A stretch of DNA of 15,981 nt from an uncultured Collinsella sp. (GCA_900540855.1 UQHK01000030.1:1-15981), one strand, 5' to 3'; shown: positions 5,784 to 14,472, counted from the first letter of the stretch. Numbers and translations are program-made. The notes: generated by a model not told the origin, from the sequence alone.

Positions 5784-8144
5784 CTAAACGCGGCGCTTAA
5801 GCTGGGCTCCACCCTCGCCGGGCATCAAGCGACGCGCGTCGTAGACCGAGTCAACGCTGCTGATAGAGGCCAGCAGCGGATCCAGACCACTCGCGTCCGA
5901 GATCTCGACCATAAAGCGCAGGGTTGCAATACCCTCGCGGTTGGTCGACGTGGCGGCAGAAAGGATATTGCCACCCGCATCGCCAATGGCAATGGTGACA
6001 TCCTTGAGCAGGCCCATGCGGTCCAGGCACTCGACCACGATCTCGACCTGGAAGAGGGTGTCGGCAGCGCCGTCCCATTCCACATCGATCATGCGCTCGG
6101 GATGCTCCATAAGACCCTTGACGTTGGGGCAGTTGGCGCGATGCACCGAAACGCCACGACCGCGCGTGATGAAGCCGACGATGTCGTCGCCCGTCACGGG
6201 GTTGCAGCAATGGGCCAGACGGACCAGCAGGCCGCTGTTGCTCTCGCCCTTGACGATAATGCCGTTGCTGGCGCTCTTGCCGCGCTTTTGCGGCTTGCGG
6301 TTGGAGCCGCGGGCAGGCTGCTTGACGACCTCGGCGATAGCCTCGGCCTTGGTGAGCTGTTCCTCGGGTTTGGGGTCCAAGATTTGCTCGACCTTATTGC
6401 CAACGGCACGTGGGGCGACTTTGCCCGCACCAACGGCGGCAAACAGGTCCTCGAGCTGCTTATAGTTAAACTGCTCCGCCACGGCGTTGAGCGCACGCGT
6501 GGATCGTGGCGTAGAGATGCCATATCCGCGCTTGCGCAGGTCCTTAGCCAGTATATCGCGGCCGGCGGCAGCGTCGTCGTCCTTGGTCGCGGCGGCGAAG
6601 TAACGACGGATCTTTGACTTGGCGGAAGGTGTCTTAACGATCTTGAGCCAATCACGCGACGGCTTGGAACTCTTGTTGGTCAGAATCTCGACACGGTCGC
6701 CCGTCTTGATCTCGTGCGTGAGCGGGGCCACCGCACCGTTGATCTTAGCGCCGACGCAGTGGTTTCCCACCTCGGTGTGAACGGCGTAGGCAAAGTCGAG
6801 CGGCGTGGAGCCGGCACGAAGCGCCATGACCTCGCCCTTGGGCGTAAAGACGAAAATCTCCTGATCGAAGAGGTCGACCTTCAGCGAATGCAGGTATTCC
6901 TTGGCGTCGGTGATCTCATCAGACGCAGCCCAATCGAGCGAATGTTTGAGCCAGTTAATCTGGTCGTCCAAGCGCTGGGCATCATTGGTCTTAGACGCGG
7001 ACGATCCGCCCGACTTCTTATAGAGCCAGTGGGCGGCAATACCGTACTCGGCCTGCTCGTGCATCTCGTAGGTACGAATCTGAATCTCGAGCGGACGAGC
7101 CGTGGGGCCGATAACCGTCGTGTGGAGCGACTGGTAGTTATTGACCTTGGGCATGGCGATATAGTCTTTAAAGCGCCCGGGCATGGGGTGCCACAGCGTA
7201 TGCACCGCACCGAGCGTGGAATAGCAATCGCGCACCGAATGCGTGATGACGCGCAGTGCCACCAGGTCGTAGATCTCGGAAAATTCCTTGCCCTTGCGCT
7301 TCATCTTTTGGTAGATGGACCAATAGTGCTTGGAACGGCCGTTGATCTGAAAGTCCTCCAGGCCAATGCGGTTGAGCTCGTCGGTGAGTGTCTTGATGGT
7401 CTCGGCCAGATAGCGCTCACGGACCTCGCGCGACTCCGCCACCATGCGTGCGATGCGCTGGTAGGCGTCGGGTTCAAGGTAGAAGAAGGACAGATCCTCG
7501 AGTTCCCATTTAATGGAGCTCATGCCCAGACGGTCGGCCAGGGGCGCATACACGTCCATGGTCTCGCGGGCCTTAAACAGGCGACGGTCCTCACGCAGGG
7601 CCGCAAGGGTGCGCATGTTGTGCAGACGGTCGGCAAGCTTAACGATGATGACGCGGATGTCCTTGGACATGGCGAGGAACATCTTTCGCAGCGTGAGCGC
7701 CTGTTTCTCGTCCATACTGTCGACTTCGATGTTGGTGAGCTTGGTCACGCCATCGACGAGCTCGGCCACCGTATCGCCAAACAGGCCGGAAACATCGGCA
7801 AGCGAGGTCTCGGTATCCTCGACGGTATCGTGCAGCAGCGCGGCGCACACTACATCGCAGTCCATCTTGAGATCGGCCAAAATGATGGCCACCTCGACGG
7901 GATGGTTGATGTACATCTCACCCGAGCGGCGCTTTTGGTTGCAGTGCTTCTCGGCAGCAAAGCAATAGGCCTGCTCCACCTTAGAAAAGTCGTCCTCATT
8001 CATATATTTGAGGCACAGGCGCTCCAGTTTGTCGTAGCTGTCCGCCATAATCTCGGGCGGCAGCTCATCGGCATGCTTATAGTGCTCCATCTCCGAGAAC
8101 GGCTGGAGGGTGGAATCATGGGCGGTACGGGCTGCGGCATCCAT
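5784..8144 (-). CDS. rel: Bifunctional (p)ppGpp synthetase/hydrolase
   Basis: This 786-residue long RelA/SpoT homologue makes and degrades the stringent-response alarmone (p)ppGpp. Domains in order: HD hydrolase (His81, His105-Asp106 in LLHDTVED, Asp171 in KLADRLHN), so hydrolase active; synthetase about 250-375 with GRSKHYWSIYQK and HEQAEYGIAAHW; TGS about 423-488; helical region; zinc-finger-type HCCNP...HRANCPN (645-673); ACT about 697-775. RFKD at 324-327 is the RXKD motif of bifunctional Rel enzymes rather than the EXDD of monofunctional RelA. GGGGA precedes the ATG by a short gap. It starts 15 bp after the recJ stop, so the two genes are almost surely cotranscribed. The apt and dtd genes that often neighbour rel are absent. 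Confidence 0.97.
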   Translation of the reverse strand: MDAAARTAHDSTLQPFSEMEHYKHADELPPEIMADSYDKLERLCLKYMNEDDFSKVEQAYCFAAEKHCNQKRRSGEMYINHPVEVAIILADLKMDCDVVCAALLHDTVEDTETSLADVSGLFGDTVAELVDGVTKLTNIEVDSMDEKQALTLRKMFLAMSKDIRVIIVKLADRLHNMRTLAALREDRRLFKARETMDVYAPLADRLGMSSIKWELEDLSFFYLEPDAYQRIARMVAESREVRERYLAETIKTLTDELNRIGLEDFQINGRSKHYWSIYQKMKRKGKEFSEIYDLVALRVITHSVRDCYSTLGAVHTLWHPMPGRFKDYIAMPKVNNYQSLHTTVIGPTARPLEIQIRTYEMHEQAEYGIAAHWLYKKSGGSSASKTNDAQRLDDQINWLKHSLDWAASDEITDAKEYLHSLKVDLFDQEIFVFTPKGEVMALRAGSTPLDFAYAVHTEVGNHCVGAKINGAVAPLTHEIKTGDRVEILTNKSSKPSRDWLKIVKTPSAKSKIRRYFAAATKDDDAAAGRDILAKDLRKRGYGISTPRSTRALNAVAEQFNYKQLEDLFAAVGAGKVAPRAVGNKVEQILDPKPEEQLTKAEAIAEVVKQPARGSNRKPQKRGKSASNGIIVKGESNSGLLVRLAHCCNPVTGDDIVGFITRGRGVSVHRANCPNVKGLMEHPERMIDVEWDGAADTLFQVEIVVECLDRMGLLKDVTIAIGDAGGNILSAATSTNREGIATLRFMVEISDASGLDPLLASISSVDSVYDARRLMPGEGGAQLKRRV

Positions 8145-8159
8145 CGAGGTCCCCTTCCC

Positions 8160-11100
8160 CTAGGCCCGCGGTACGATCGGGCGGTTAACTTTGGCTAGCA
8201 TATCAGAAGCGCACGAATCGAGCGCCCAACTCCGGAAAGCCGAGAACTCCATGCGCGAGCGCAAGCCCTCCAAATAGCGAATTGACCTGCTCAATTGCAC
8301 ACGGCCGGGGTTTTCGGCCATCGCGATGCGACGGGTGTCGTCAAACCCCGAAACGCGACAGAAACCAAGCTCTTCGAAGATTCCCAGGCCACTTTCCACC
8401 GAGCGCTCGTCGACCGGCGTGCGAGCATCGATGGCAAGGCACATCTGCGCGATGTCGATATCGCTTGCGCAGAATGAATCATCCCCGGTCTTACCGCGGT
8501 TGGAGCGCCACATGGTCTGCAACGCACGATAGAGTGTGACGAGTTCGTCGCGCTCGGGTGCGTAGCAGTCGAGCAGGCGCTCGTTGATGCGGGCGTCGCG
8601 CGACGAATAGAGCAGGTGGATCACGGCGGGCTGTCCGTCACGACCGGCACGCCCGCTCATCTGGTTGAACTCAATGGCGCCAAACGGCATGTGGTACAGC
8701 ACGACATGGCGGATATCGGGCAGATTGACACCCTCGCCAAAGGCAGAGGTCGAGACGATGCAGCTGAGGCTTCCGTCTCGGAATGCTTCCTCCACGCGGC
8801 GGCGATCGGAGCGCGCAAGCCCCGCGTTATAGAACGCGATATGGGTTGCGCAATCGGGCACACGCTTGCGCAACGTCTTGGCGAGCGCCACGGACTGGTC
8901 GCGCGAATTGACGTAAATGACGGTCTTCTCCCCCGTCGCCACGATCGACACCAAACGGTTCTCGCGGCTCGCAAGGTCGCGGTCGTCCTCGAGCTGCAGG
9001 TTCTCGCGCACCGTCTCGTCGACCACCGTGCGAGTAATCGGCAGCATGCGGGCAAGCTCGGCCACGACCGGAGCCGTCGCGGTGGCCGTCGCAGCCATAA
9101 CAACCGGGTCGCCCAGGGCTTTGAGGATATCGGGCATGTCGAGATAGGCGCTGCGGTCGCCGCCCTTGACAAGGCCGGCGTGGTGCGCCTCATCGATAAC
9201 GACAAAGCCGATGCGGCCCGAACGCGCGAAGCGGTCACGGTGGATAGATAGGAACTCGGGCGTCGTGAGCACGATACCGGTGCGGCCCGAAGCTAGGCCG
9301 GCGAACACATCATCGCGTGCGGCCTCCACGGTCTCGCCGGTCAGCACGCCAACGCCAATGCCAAGCGCTGCCATCGTCGACGAGAGGTGATAGGCCTGGT
9401 CGGCAACAAGCGCGCGCAGCGGATAGACAAAGATGCTCGCACGTCCGCGAAGGACAGCCTCGCGCGCAGCATGTACATGGAAGATGAGAGACTTGCCGCG
9501 GCCCGTTCCCATAACGGCCAAAACGCTGCGGTGGTCGGCCAAGGCATCGAGCGCCTCAACCTGCGCGCGGTGCGGCTGGTTCGATCCGATAAAGCTATGG
9601 ATAAGCGAGCGCGTGAGCTCGGTATAGGAAAGCTGGGCGAGCGTCTCGCGTTTACGCGACTCCAGGCGCAGGCCGGAATCCGCCGGCTGCACGCCACGAC
9701 GAAGCTCGCATGCCGGATCATCGACGCTGGGCAGCGTGGTATCGCGAACCAGAACATCCTTGATCATGAGCTTGGGCTTCACACGCCCCTGCCAATGCTC
9801 GGCAACGGCCTCGAACACCAAGTCGACAGCGCTATCGCAGTTGATGAGCTTATCGATTTGCGGCACGCGGAACATAATGGCCGGCACACTCGCGGCGCCA
9901 TCGGTCGCCACAAAGCGCATGTGCTCGCCGGTTTTGCCCACCACGGCGCGGTCGCACATCGTCACGCCCTCGGCAGCCAGCAGCGGCACCTTGTTGCCCT
10001 GGCCAAACGGCTCAAGACGGGAGATCTGCTCGATGGTCTCGATATTCAGCTCGGAAAGGTCGACGGTGGCGGCGACCTCGTCGGTGTCTTCAAAGTCCTC
10101 GGCGGAAAGCTCCGATAGCACGGCGGAAAGGCGGCGGCGGAACTCATCGAGCTTGGATGCCTCGATGGTCACACCCACCGCACCGGCATGTCCGCCGCGA
10201 CGAATCAGCAGGTCGGAACAACGCTCGACGGCGTCAAACAGGTTAACTTTGCCCACCGAGCGACCAGAGCCGCGCGCGATACCGTCCTCGATCGAGAACA
10301 GCAGCGCCGGCACGTGATAGCGATTGGTCAAGCGGCTCGCCACGATGCCTTTGACGCCCTCGTGCCAGCCCTCGCCGCCCACGACGATTGCGCGCCCGCC
10401 GTCATAAGTCTCCTCGACCTTCGCCATGGCATCGCGCGTGAGCTCCGCCTCGATCTCACGGCGTTGGCGATTGATTTCCTCGAGCTCGGCTGCCAGTGCA
10501 CTTGCTTCGATAGGATCACGGGCAAGCAGCAGGTCGAGCGCCAGCTTGGGATCAGCCATGCGGCCGGCAGCATTCAGACGAGGGATGAGCGAAAACGACA
10601 GGCCGTCGGCCGTAATGGTAGAAAGGTCGGCCTTGGCAAGTGCGGCAAGCGCGATATAGCCGGGACGGGCCGTCACGCGCATCTGCTGGATACCCTCGGC
10701 GACCAGTGCGCGATTCTCGGGCGTGAGCGGCATCATGTCGGACACGGTGCCCAGCGCCGCGACCTCGATCAGCGAACGCCAATACGACGGCTTGCCCAAA
10801 CGCTCGCCCAGGACCTGCACCAGCTTGAGCGCCACACCGGCACCGGCAAGCTCGCGCGAGGGACCCTCGTCCTCGAGCTTGGGGTCGGTCAGGGGCACGC
10901 CCTGCGGCACCTGGTCGGACGGCTCGTGATGGTCCGTGACCACCAAATCGATCCCCAGGCTCTCCAGATAGGAGACCTCCTCCTTGGCGGCAATGCCGTT
11001 ATCGACGGTCACGATCAGGTTGGGTTGGGCGAGCTCGTTGACGCGGTCGAGCGCCGCACGCGACAGGCCGTAGCCCTCGTCAAAGCGATGCGGAATAAAC

Positions 11101-11447
11101 GGCGTGACGTTGGCGCCAAACGAACGTAGCGCCTCGGTCAACAGACAAGTCGACGTAATGCCGTCGACGTCAAAATCGCCAAAGACCGCGATGTGCTCGT
11201 GGTTGCGAATAGCGCGCTCGACGCGGTCGGCAACGACCGCCATGCCCGGAATAATGAGTGGGTCGGCCCAGTCGCGATCGAGCGAAGGCGTCAAAAACAG
11301 CTGGCCTTCCTCGATGGATGTTATGCCGTGCGCAACCATAATGCGCGCCACCAGCCCGGGTATGCCCAGGCCAGCCGAAAGCTCCTTTTCGAGCTCGGGG
11401 TTTTGCCGAGCGACTGCCCAGCGATGCGTCGTCTTAAGCGATGACAT
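8160..11447 (-). CDS. recJ: RecJ exonuclease fused to a complete SF2 (RecQ-like) helicase
   Basis: The 1095-residue chain joins two enzymes. Residues 1-440 are RecJ, a 5'-3' single-strand DNA exonuclease: GDFDVDGITST (90-100), VDNGI (148-152), TDHHEP (171-176), GTVSDMMP (233-240), and the DHHA1 GRSVGKVNLF and RRGGHAGAVG. About 455-570 is the OB domain. Residues 640-980 are a superfamily 2 helicase with all motifs: GTGRGKS (647-653), IDEAHH (751-756), ATATAT (786-791), VIYVNSRD (843-850), STSAFGEGVNLP (899-910) and QMSGRAGRDG (929-938). The tail (985-1095) resembles the C-terminal domain of Firmicutes RecJ. Typical RecJ is 570-790 aa. The ATG at 11445-11447 was chosen because homologues begin near the following RWAV; a GTG at 11490-11492 is upstream. 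First gene of recJ-rel-MBL. Confidence 0.93.
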   Translation of the reverse strand: MSSLKTTHRWAVARQNPELEKELSAGLGIPGLVARIMVAHGITSIEEGQLFLTPSLDRDWADPLIIPGMAVVADRVERAIRNHEHIAVFGDFDVDGITSTCLLTEALRSFGANVTPFIPHRFDEGYGLSRAALDRVNELAQPNLIVTVDNGIAAKEEVSYLESLGIDLVVTDHHEPSDQVPQGVPLTDPKLEDEGPSRELAGAGVALKLVQVLGERLGKPSYWRSLIEVAALGTVSDMMPLTPENRALVAEGIQQMRVTARPGYIALAALAKADLSTITADGLSFSLIPRLNAAGRMADPKLALDLLLARDPIEASALAAELEEINRQRREIEAELTRDAMAKVEETYDGGRAIVVGGEGWHEGVKGIVASRLTNRYHVPALLFSIEDGIARGSGRSVGKVNLFDAVERCSDLLIRRGGHAGAVGVTIEASKLDEFRRRLSAVLSELSAEDFEDTDEVAATVDLSELNIETIEQISRLEPFGQGNKVPLLAAEGVTMCDRAVVGKTGEHMRFVATDGAASVPAIMFRVPQIDKLINCDSAVDLVFEAVAEHWQGRVKPKLMIKDVLVRDTTLPSVDDPACELRRGVQPADSGLRLESRKRETLAQLSYTELTRSLIHSFIGSNQPHRAQVEALDALADHRSVLAVMGTGRGKSLIFHVHAAREAVLRGRASIFVYPLRALVADQAYHLSSTMAALGIGVGVLTGETVEAARDDVFAGLASGRTGIVLTTPEFLSIHRDRFARSGRIGFVVIDEAHHAGLVKGGDRSAYLDMPDILKALGDPVVMAATATATAPVVAELARMLPITRTVVDETVRENLQLEDDRDLASRENRLVSIVATGEKTVIYVNSRDQSVALAKTLRKRVPDCATHIAFYNAGLARSDRRRVEEAFRDGSLSCIVSTSAFGEGVNLPDIRHVVLYHMPFGAIEFNQMSGRAGRDGQPAVIHLLYSSRDARINERLLDCYAPERDELVTLYRALQTMWRSNRGKTGDDSFCASDIDIAQMCLAIDARTPVDERSVESGLGIFEELGFCRVSGFDDTRRIAMAENPGRVQLSRSIRYLEGLRSRMEFSAFRSWALDSCASDMLAKVNRPIVPRA

Positions 11448-11499
11448 AGGCGCCCACCCCCGATAGGGGCAGGTCGCCGCGATACCTCTCACGGTTCAT
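11434..11499 (-). CDS. Possible 21-aa leader peptide overlapping recJ start
   Basis: ATG at 11497-11499, with AGAGGA about 9 nt upstream, opens a 21-codon frame (MNRERYRGDLPLSGVGAYVI-A) ending TAA at 11434-11436, 14 nt inside recJ in a different frame. Its ribosome site is better than that of recJ, so it may couple translation into recJ. Alternatively it is chance, or a sequencing frameshift hides a longer RecJ N-terminus. Confidence 0.3.
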   Translation of the reverse strand: MNRERYRGDLPLSGVGAYVIA

Positions 11500-11555
11500 A
11501 GCGATGAGTCCTCTGTGTATACCCGCTTCGGCAGGCAGATCTGTTGAACGGATTT

Positions 11556-11587
11556 ATTATACCGTGCAGCGCGGACGCACAACGTCC
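11556..11587 (-). promoter_or_regulatory. Promoter of the recJ-rel-MBL operon with overlapping dyad
   Basis: TATAAT (11556-11561) is a perfect -10 on the minus strand. The best -35 is TTGTGC about 15 bp upstream, which is weak. GGACG-CACAA-CGTCC (11573-11587) overlaps the -35 zone and could be an operator. Confidence 0.6.
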
Positions 11588-11625
11588 AGCACGCCGCGGT
11601 TTCGATAAACGAGGGCGGTAATAGC

Positions 11626-11640
11626 CTCGAAATAATCGAG
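11626..11640. promoter_or_regulatory. Dyad CTCGA-AATAA-TCGAG in divergent intergenic region
   Basis: A 5-bp inverted repeat with an AT-rich centre lies midway between the recJ promoter and the divergent permease. It is a possible regulator-binding site. No factor can be named. Confidence 0.3.
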
Positions 11641-11722
11641 CGTTTCTGACGCACGGACGCATGCGAGCGTCTAGCATATCCATTCAAAACGGATTCACGA
11701 GCAAAGGGAGTCACAAGAGCAT

Positions 11723-12721
11723 ATGAAGCAATGGGTTGGACTGGGCAAGTTTCTTGCGGGGCACATGCAGGTCATCGTTCCGATTTGCGTGACGCTCGGC
11801 GTGCTCTTTCCCCAGCAGATTGGCGTGCTCAAACCCATCGTTCCCACCTTGTTTGCTTTTATGACGTTTCAAGGTGCGCTCAGCAACACCTTTCACCAGG
11901 TGGCTGAGGTATTCCGCCGTCCCCTGCATCTGATTTTGGCGTTATTTGTCTCGGCTGTGATCATCCCCATTGCGGCGTATGCCATGGGCTCACTGCTCTT
12001 TGGTTCCAACCCAAACCTTGTCTGCGGCATCGTGCTCGAATACAGCGTACCCGTGGCAGTCACCGCCTTTATGTGGATTAGCATGTTCGGCGGCAACGGC
12101 CCGCTCGCGCTCACCATCATCCTGACGTCCTCGGTCATCTCACCTGTGACGATTCCGCTTACGCTCAAGCTCCTGCTGGGCGCCACCGTCTCGATCGACG
12201 TGCCGAGCATGATGCAGAACATGGCCTTTATGATCGCCATCCCCGCTGTGCTCGGTATTGTCATCAATGAACTCACGCGCGGCTGGGGCCACGAGAAACT
12301 CTCTCCCGCGCTCTCGCCCGCCTGCAAGTTCATGATGATGGGCGTCATCGCATCCAACTCCACTGCCATGAGCGAGTACGTGCTGCACATGAACGCGGTG
12401 CGCTTGGAAGTCGCCCTCTTTATTCTGGTGTTCGCCATCAGCGGCTTTATCACCGGCGTCCTGATCGCCCGTGCCCTGCACCTGCCGTATAGCGAGACGA
12501 CCACCATGTGCTTTACCTGCGGCATGCGCAACATCTCTTCGGGTGCCGTCATCGCCACGCAGTATTTTCCCGGCGAAGTGGTATTCCCCGTCATGTGCGG
12601 CACGCTGTTTCAGCAGGTGTTGGCCTCAATTATCGGACACCTCTTTGAGCGCCTGACCGGCGAGGAGCGCGCCGCCCAGCGCAAGCGGGTCGAGGCTGGC
12701 CGCGACGCCATGGCGCGCTAG
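11723..12721 (+). CDS. Bile acid:sodium symporter (BASS) family permease
   Basis: This 332-residue polytopic membrane protein has about nine or ten hydrophobic segments spread from residue 12 to 305 and a short basic C-terminus. FQGALSNTF (49-57), EYSVPVAVTAFMWISMFGGN (106-125) and GMRNISSGA (267-275) fit the SBF/BASS fold, whose crossover helices bind sodium and an organic anion. Bacterial members carry bile acids, pantoate or other organic anions; the substrate here is not determined. It is transcribed divergently from recJ, with 275 bp between starts. The Shine-Dalgarno is odd: GGGAG lies 12 nt before the ATG, but no better in-frame start exists. It is convergent with the DUF4931 gene, 30 bp apart, without a visible terminator. 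Confidence 0.85.
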   Translation: MKQWVGLGKFLAGHMQVIVPICVTLGVLFPQQIGVLKPIVPTLFAFMTFQGALSNTFHQVAEVFRRPLHLILALFVSAVIIPIAAYAMGSLLFGSNPNLVCGIVLEYSVPVAVTAFMWISMFGGNGPLALTIILTSSVISPVTIPLTLKLLLGATVSIDVPSMMQNMAFMIAIPAVLGIVINELTRGWGHEKLSPALSPACKFMMMGVIASNSTAMSEYVLHMNAVRLEVALFILVFAISGFITGVLIARALHLPYSETTTMCFTCGMRNISSGAVIATQYFPGEVVFPVMCGTLFQQVLASIIGHLFERLTGEERAAQRKRVEAGRDAMAR

Positions 12722-12751
12722 GCTGTCCGCATTACGTGGGTGTTAGTCTTG

Positions 12752-13549
12752 CTATACGAGCGTTTCCAGATGCGCACGCAGACGCTCAGCATCGATATCG
12801 AGCGTCGTCTCGGCATTGACTTGGGCCAAACGATAGCCGACAAAGTAGGGCGAAACCACCCAACGCGGCAGCGCCTTGGCAATGGTCCGACCGCCCAGGT
12901 GATAGAAGAACAAGTTGTACGACTCTGCGCGACCACCGTGGTGCCCGTTTAGGATATAGCGCAGAGCTACCTGGATCGCATCGGCAAAGAGATCCGCCTC
13001 GGCTTGGTCTCGTGCGTCATCGCTGGCGGCGATTCCCTGCGGGGCTGAAACGTTGATCTCAAAGAACCCCATGATCGGTTCGGTTGAGATATTGACCGAG
13101 ATTCTCCCCTGTTGCCAGACATTGATGCCTTCGAAATTGGCAGAAGTCAGCGAAGTGTAGCCGTCTTCCTGCTCCAAACCCACAATCTGCATGTGCGGAT
13201 GAACGAGACTACCGCCCGAGAGCGGACCCTTGTTCTTGTACATGAGAACGCTGCGATACTGCTGTGAATCGATCATCTGCTGCCAGCAACCCAGGGCAAA
13301 CCGTATCACATGGTGGAGTTCATCCGGCTCATAGATCACCAGGTCGGCATCGTGATCGGCCGACTCGATCAGCACGGTTTGACGGGTGGCGCGCAGGGTC
13401 TTGAACTTATTCTCGAGCCAGATGCAGTCACCATCGCGCCGGATGATATCGGCAAGTTCCTCGGTATCGCAAAAGGGACACGCGGTGCCAGGGCGCCGGT
13501 TGTCGTCGGGCTTACCGTTCGCCTGTTGAACGTCAAATACCAGCGCCAC
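12752..13549 (-). CDS. HIT/GalT-like DUF4931-type protein
   Basis: This 265-residue protein has an N-terminal CPFC (24-27), a zinc-binding start typical of GalT relatives, and SGGSLVHPHMQIVGL (111-125), where HPHMQ (117-121) matches the HPHxQ nucleotidyl-transfer motif of the HIT/galactose-1-phosphate uridylyltransferase superfamily. His119 would be the nucleophile. DUF4931 proteins share this layout; true GalT is longer (about 350 aa or more) and has HPHGQ. Substrate is unknown, though nucleotide transfer or hydrolysis is likely. It begins at GTG, with GGAGG 8 nt upstream lying inside the end of cutC; only 3 bp separate the genes, so the two are translationally coupled. Confidence 0.75.
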   Translation of the reverse strand: MALVFDVQQANGKPDDNRRPGTACPFCDTEELADIIRRDGDCIWLENKFKTLRATRQTVLIESADHDADLVIYEPDELHHVIRFALGCWQQMIDSQQYRSVLMYKNKGPLSGGSLVHPHMQIVGLEQEDGYTSLTSANFEGINVWQQGRISVNISTEPIMGFFEINVSAPQGIAASDDARDQAEADLFADAIQVALRYILNGHHGGRAESYNLFFYHLGGRTIAKALPRWVVSPYFVGYRLAQVNAETTLDIDAERLRAHLETLV

Positions 13550-13552
13550 GGG

Positions 13553-14230
13553 TTACGCCTCCAGCGGCACGATCTTGGTGCCATGGAGCTCGGAGACGCT
13601 CAATGCCGCCGCCACGGTATCGCGGTTGGCCGTAGAAATGCCGCCGCCGGGAAGGATGGTCAGGCGGTCGCCCGCATACTCGACAAGACGCGACAGGTGC
13701 TCCAGGTTGTCCTCGATCGGCGTTCCGGCAGCACCACCATGCGTCAGGATGCGCGTGATGCCGCAGTCGGCGAGTGTGTCAATGGCGTCCAGCTGAGCCT
13801 CGGGCGAGAGCTGGTCAAAGGCCATGTGGAAGGTGATATCGATGGCCCCGCGCTTGCACTCCTCGGTCGCGCAGCCCGTAGCCATCACGAGGGCGCCGAG
13901 GGTGAGCTCGTCGAGCGCCCAGCCGCCGGCACAGGGCTTGCAGCAGCCAAAGACCAGGCCGTCAACGCCGGCGCTCACGGCAAGACCCAAGTCCATCTCC
14001 ATCATGCGCAGCTCGTCCTGGTTGTAGTGAAAGTCACCGCCACGCGGGCGAATCATGCACATCACTCGCGCGTCATGCTCGTGAGCATAGCTGACCGTAG
14101 TGCTGATAACGCCGGCCGAGGGCGTGGTACCACCGACGGCAAGGTTGTCGCACAACTCGATGCGCTTAGCACCGGCATCGATAGCCGCCGGCACACGCTC
14201 AAAGTTCTCGGCACAAAACTCGTACAGCAT
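13553..14230 (-). CDS. cutC: CutC family TIM-barrel protein
   Basis: This 225-residue protein carries the CutC signatures AKRIELCDNLAVGGTTPS (21-38), MIRPRGGDFHY (59-69), TFHMAFD (133-139), RILTHGG (160-166), ILPGGGI (192-198) and ELHG (214-217). CutC was linked to copper homeostasis in E. coli, but that role is disputed and the biochemical activity is unsettled. It is slightly shorter than E. coli CutC (248 aa), missing mainly the C-terminus. An unusual cysteine cluster (C96, C97, C100, C120, C125) is discussed in the findings. The ATG at 14228-14230 starts at the family N-terminus, with a weak GGGGGC upstream; a longer frame to 14269 is not family-like. This is not the unrelated choline TMA-lyase of the same symbol. 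Confidence 0.9.
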   Translation of the reverse strand: MLYEFCAENFERVPAAIDAGAKRIELCDNLAVGGTTPSAGVISTTVSYAHEHDARVMCMIRPRGGDFHYNQDELRMMEMDLGLAVSAGVDGLVFGCCKPCAGGWALDELTLGALVMATGCATEECKRGAIDITFHMAFDQLSPEAQLDAIDTLADCGITRILTHGGAAGTPIEDNLEHLSRLVEYAGDRLTILPGGGISTANRDTVAAALSVSELHGTKIVPLEA

Positions 14231-14330
14231 AGATAGCCCCCAGGAGACATTTCGATTTCCACACGGCATTGTCGCACGTTAAATAGCAACCCGCACGATG
14301 GAACAAAACCTTGACAAGGAGTGTCCCAAA

Positions 14331-14454
14331 GTGCCGGCACATAAGGAACGTCCCCAGGTGCCACCTTAGGAACGTCCCCAGGTGCCACCTTGAGCGATGG
14401 GTACTCATTTAAGTACGTCCCCAATGAGTACCCGCAGGGGACAGACAGACCGGA
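14331..14454. repeat. REP-like array with GTCCCC core, left of PadR operon
   Basis: Two perfect tandem 24-bp units (14344-14367, 14368-14391) begin AGGAACGTCCCCAGGTGCC. A diverged unit precedes them, with the palindrome GTGCCGGCAC at 14331-14340. Next comes GGGTACTCATT (14399-14409) facing AATGAGTACCC (14423-14433) around another ACGTCCCC, then the tag GGACAGACAGAC (14439-14450). Core conserved and stems variable, as in REP/REPIN families of coriobacteria. The rest of 14231-14472 shows nothing else except a possible weak cutC promoter near 14280-14310. Confidence 0.75.
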
Positions 14455-14472
14455 CTCCCTATACGACAACTG

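Noticed and set aside
6714..8198. 494-aa open frame on the plus strand opposite rel
   Set aside because: It is antisense to a fully convincing rel gene, has no recognisable domain, and long antisense frames are expected with this G+C and codon bias.
10188..11129. 313-aa open frame on the plus strand opposite recJ
   Set aside because: Shadow of the RecJ coding region; composition is low-complexity R/A/H-rich with no family signature.
13553..14230. Choline trimethylamine-lyase CutC
   Set aside because: Same symbol but unrelated; this is a 225-aa TIM-barrel protein, not an 800-aa glycyl radical enzyme, and no activase is nearby.
14311..14316. Promoter at TTGACA on the plus strand within the REP-like array
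   Set aside because: No -10 hexamer occurs at 15-19 bp; the following bases are GC-rich palindrome.
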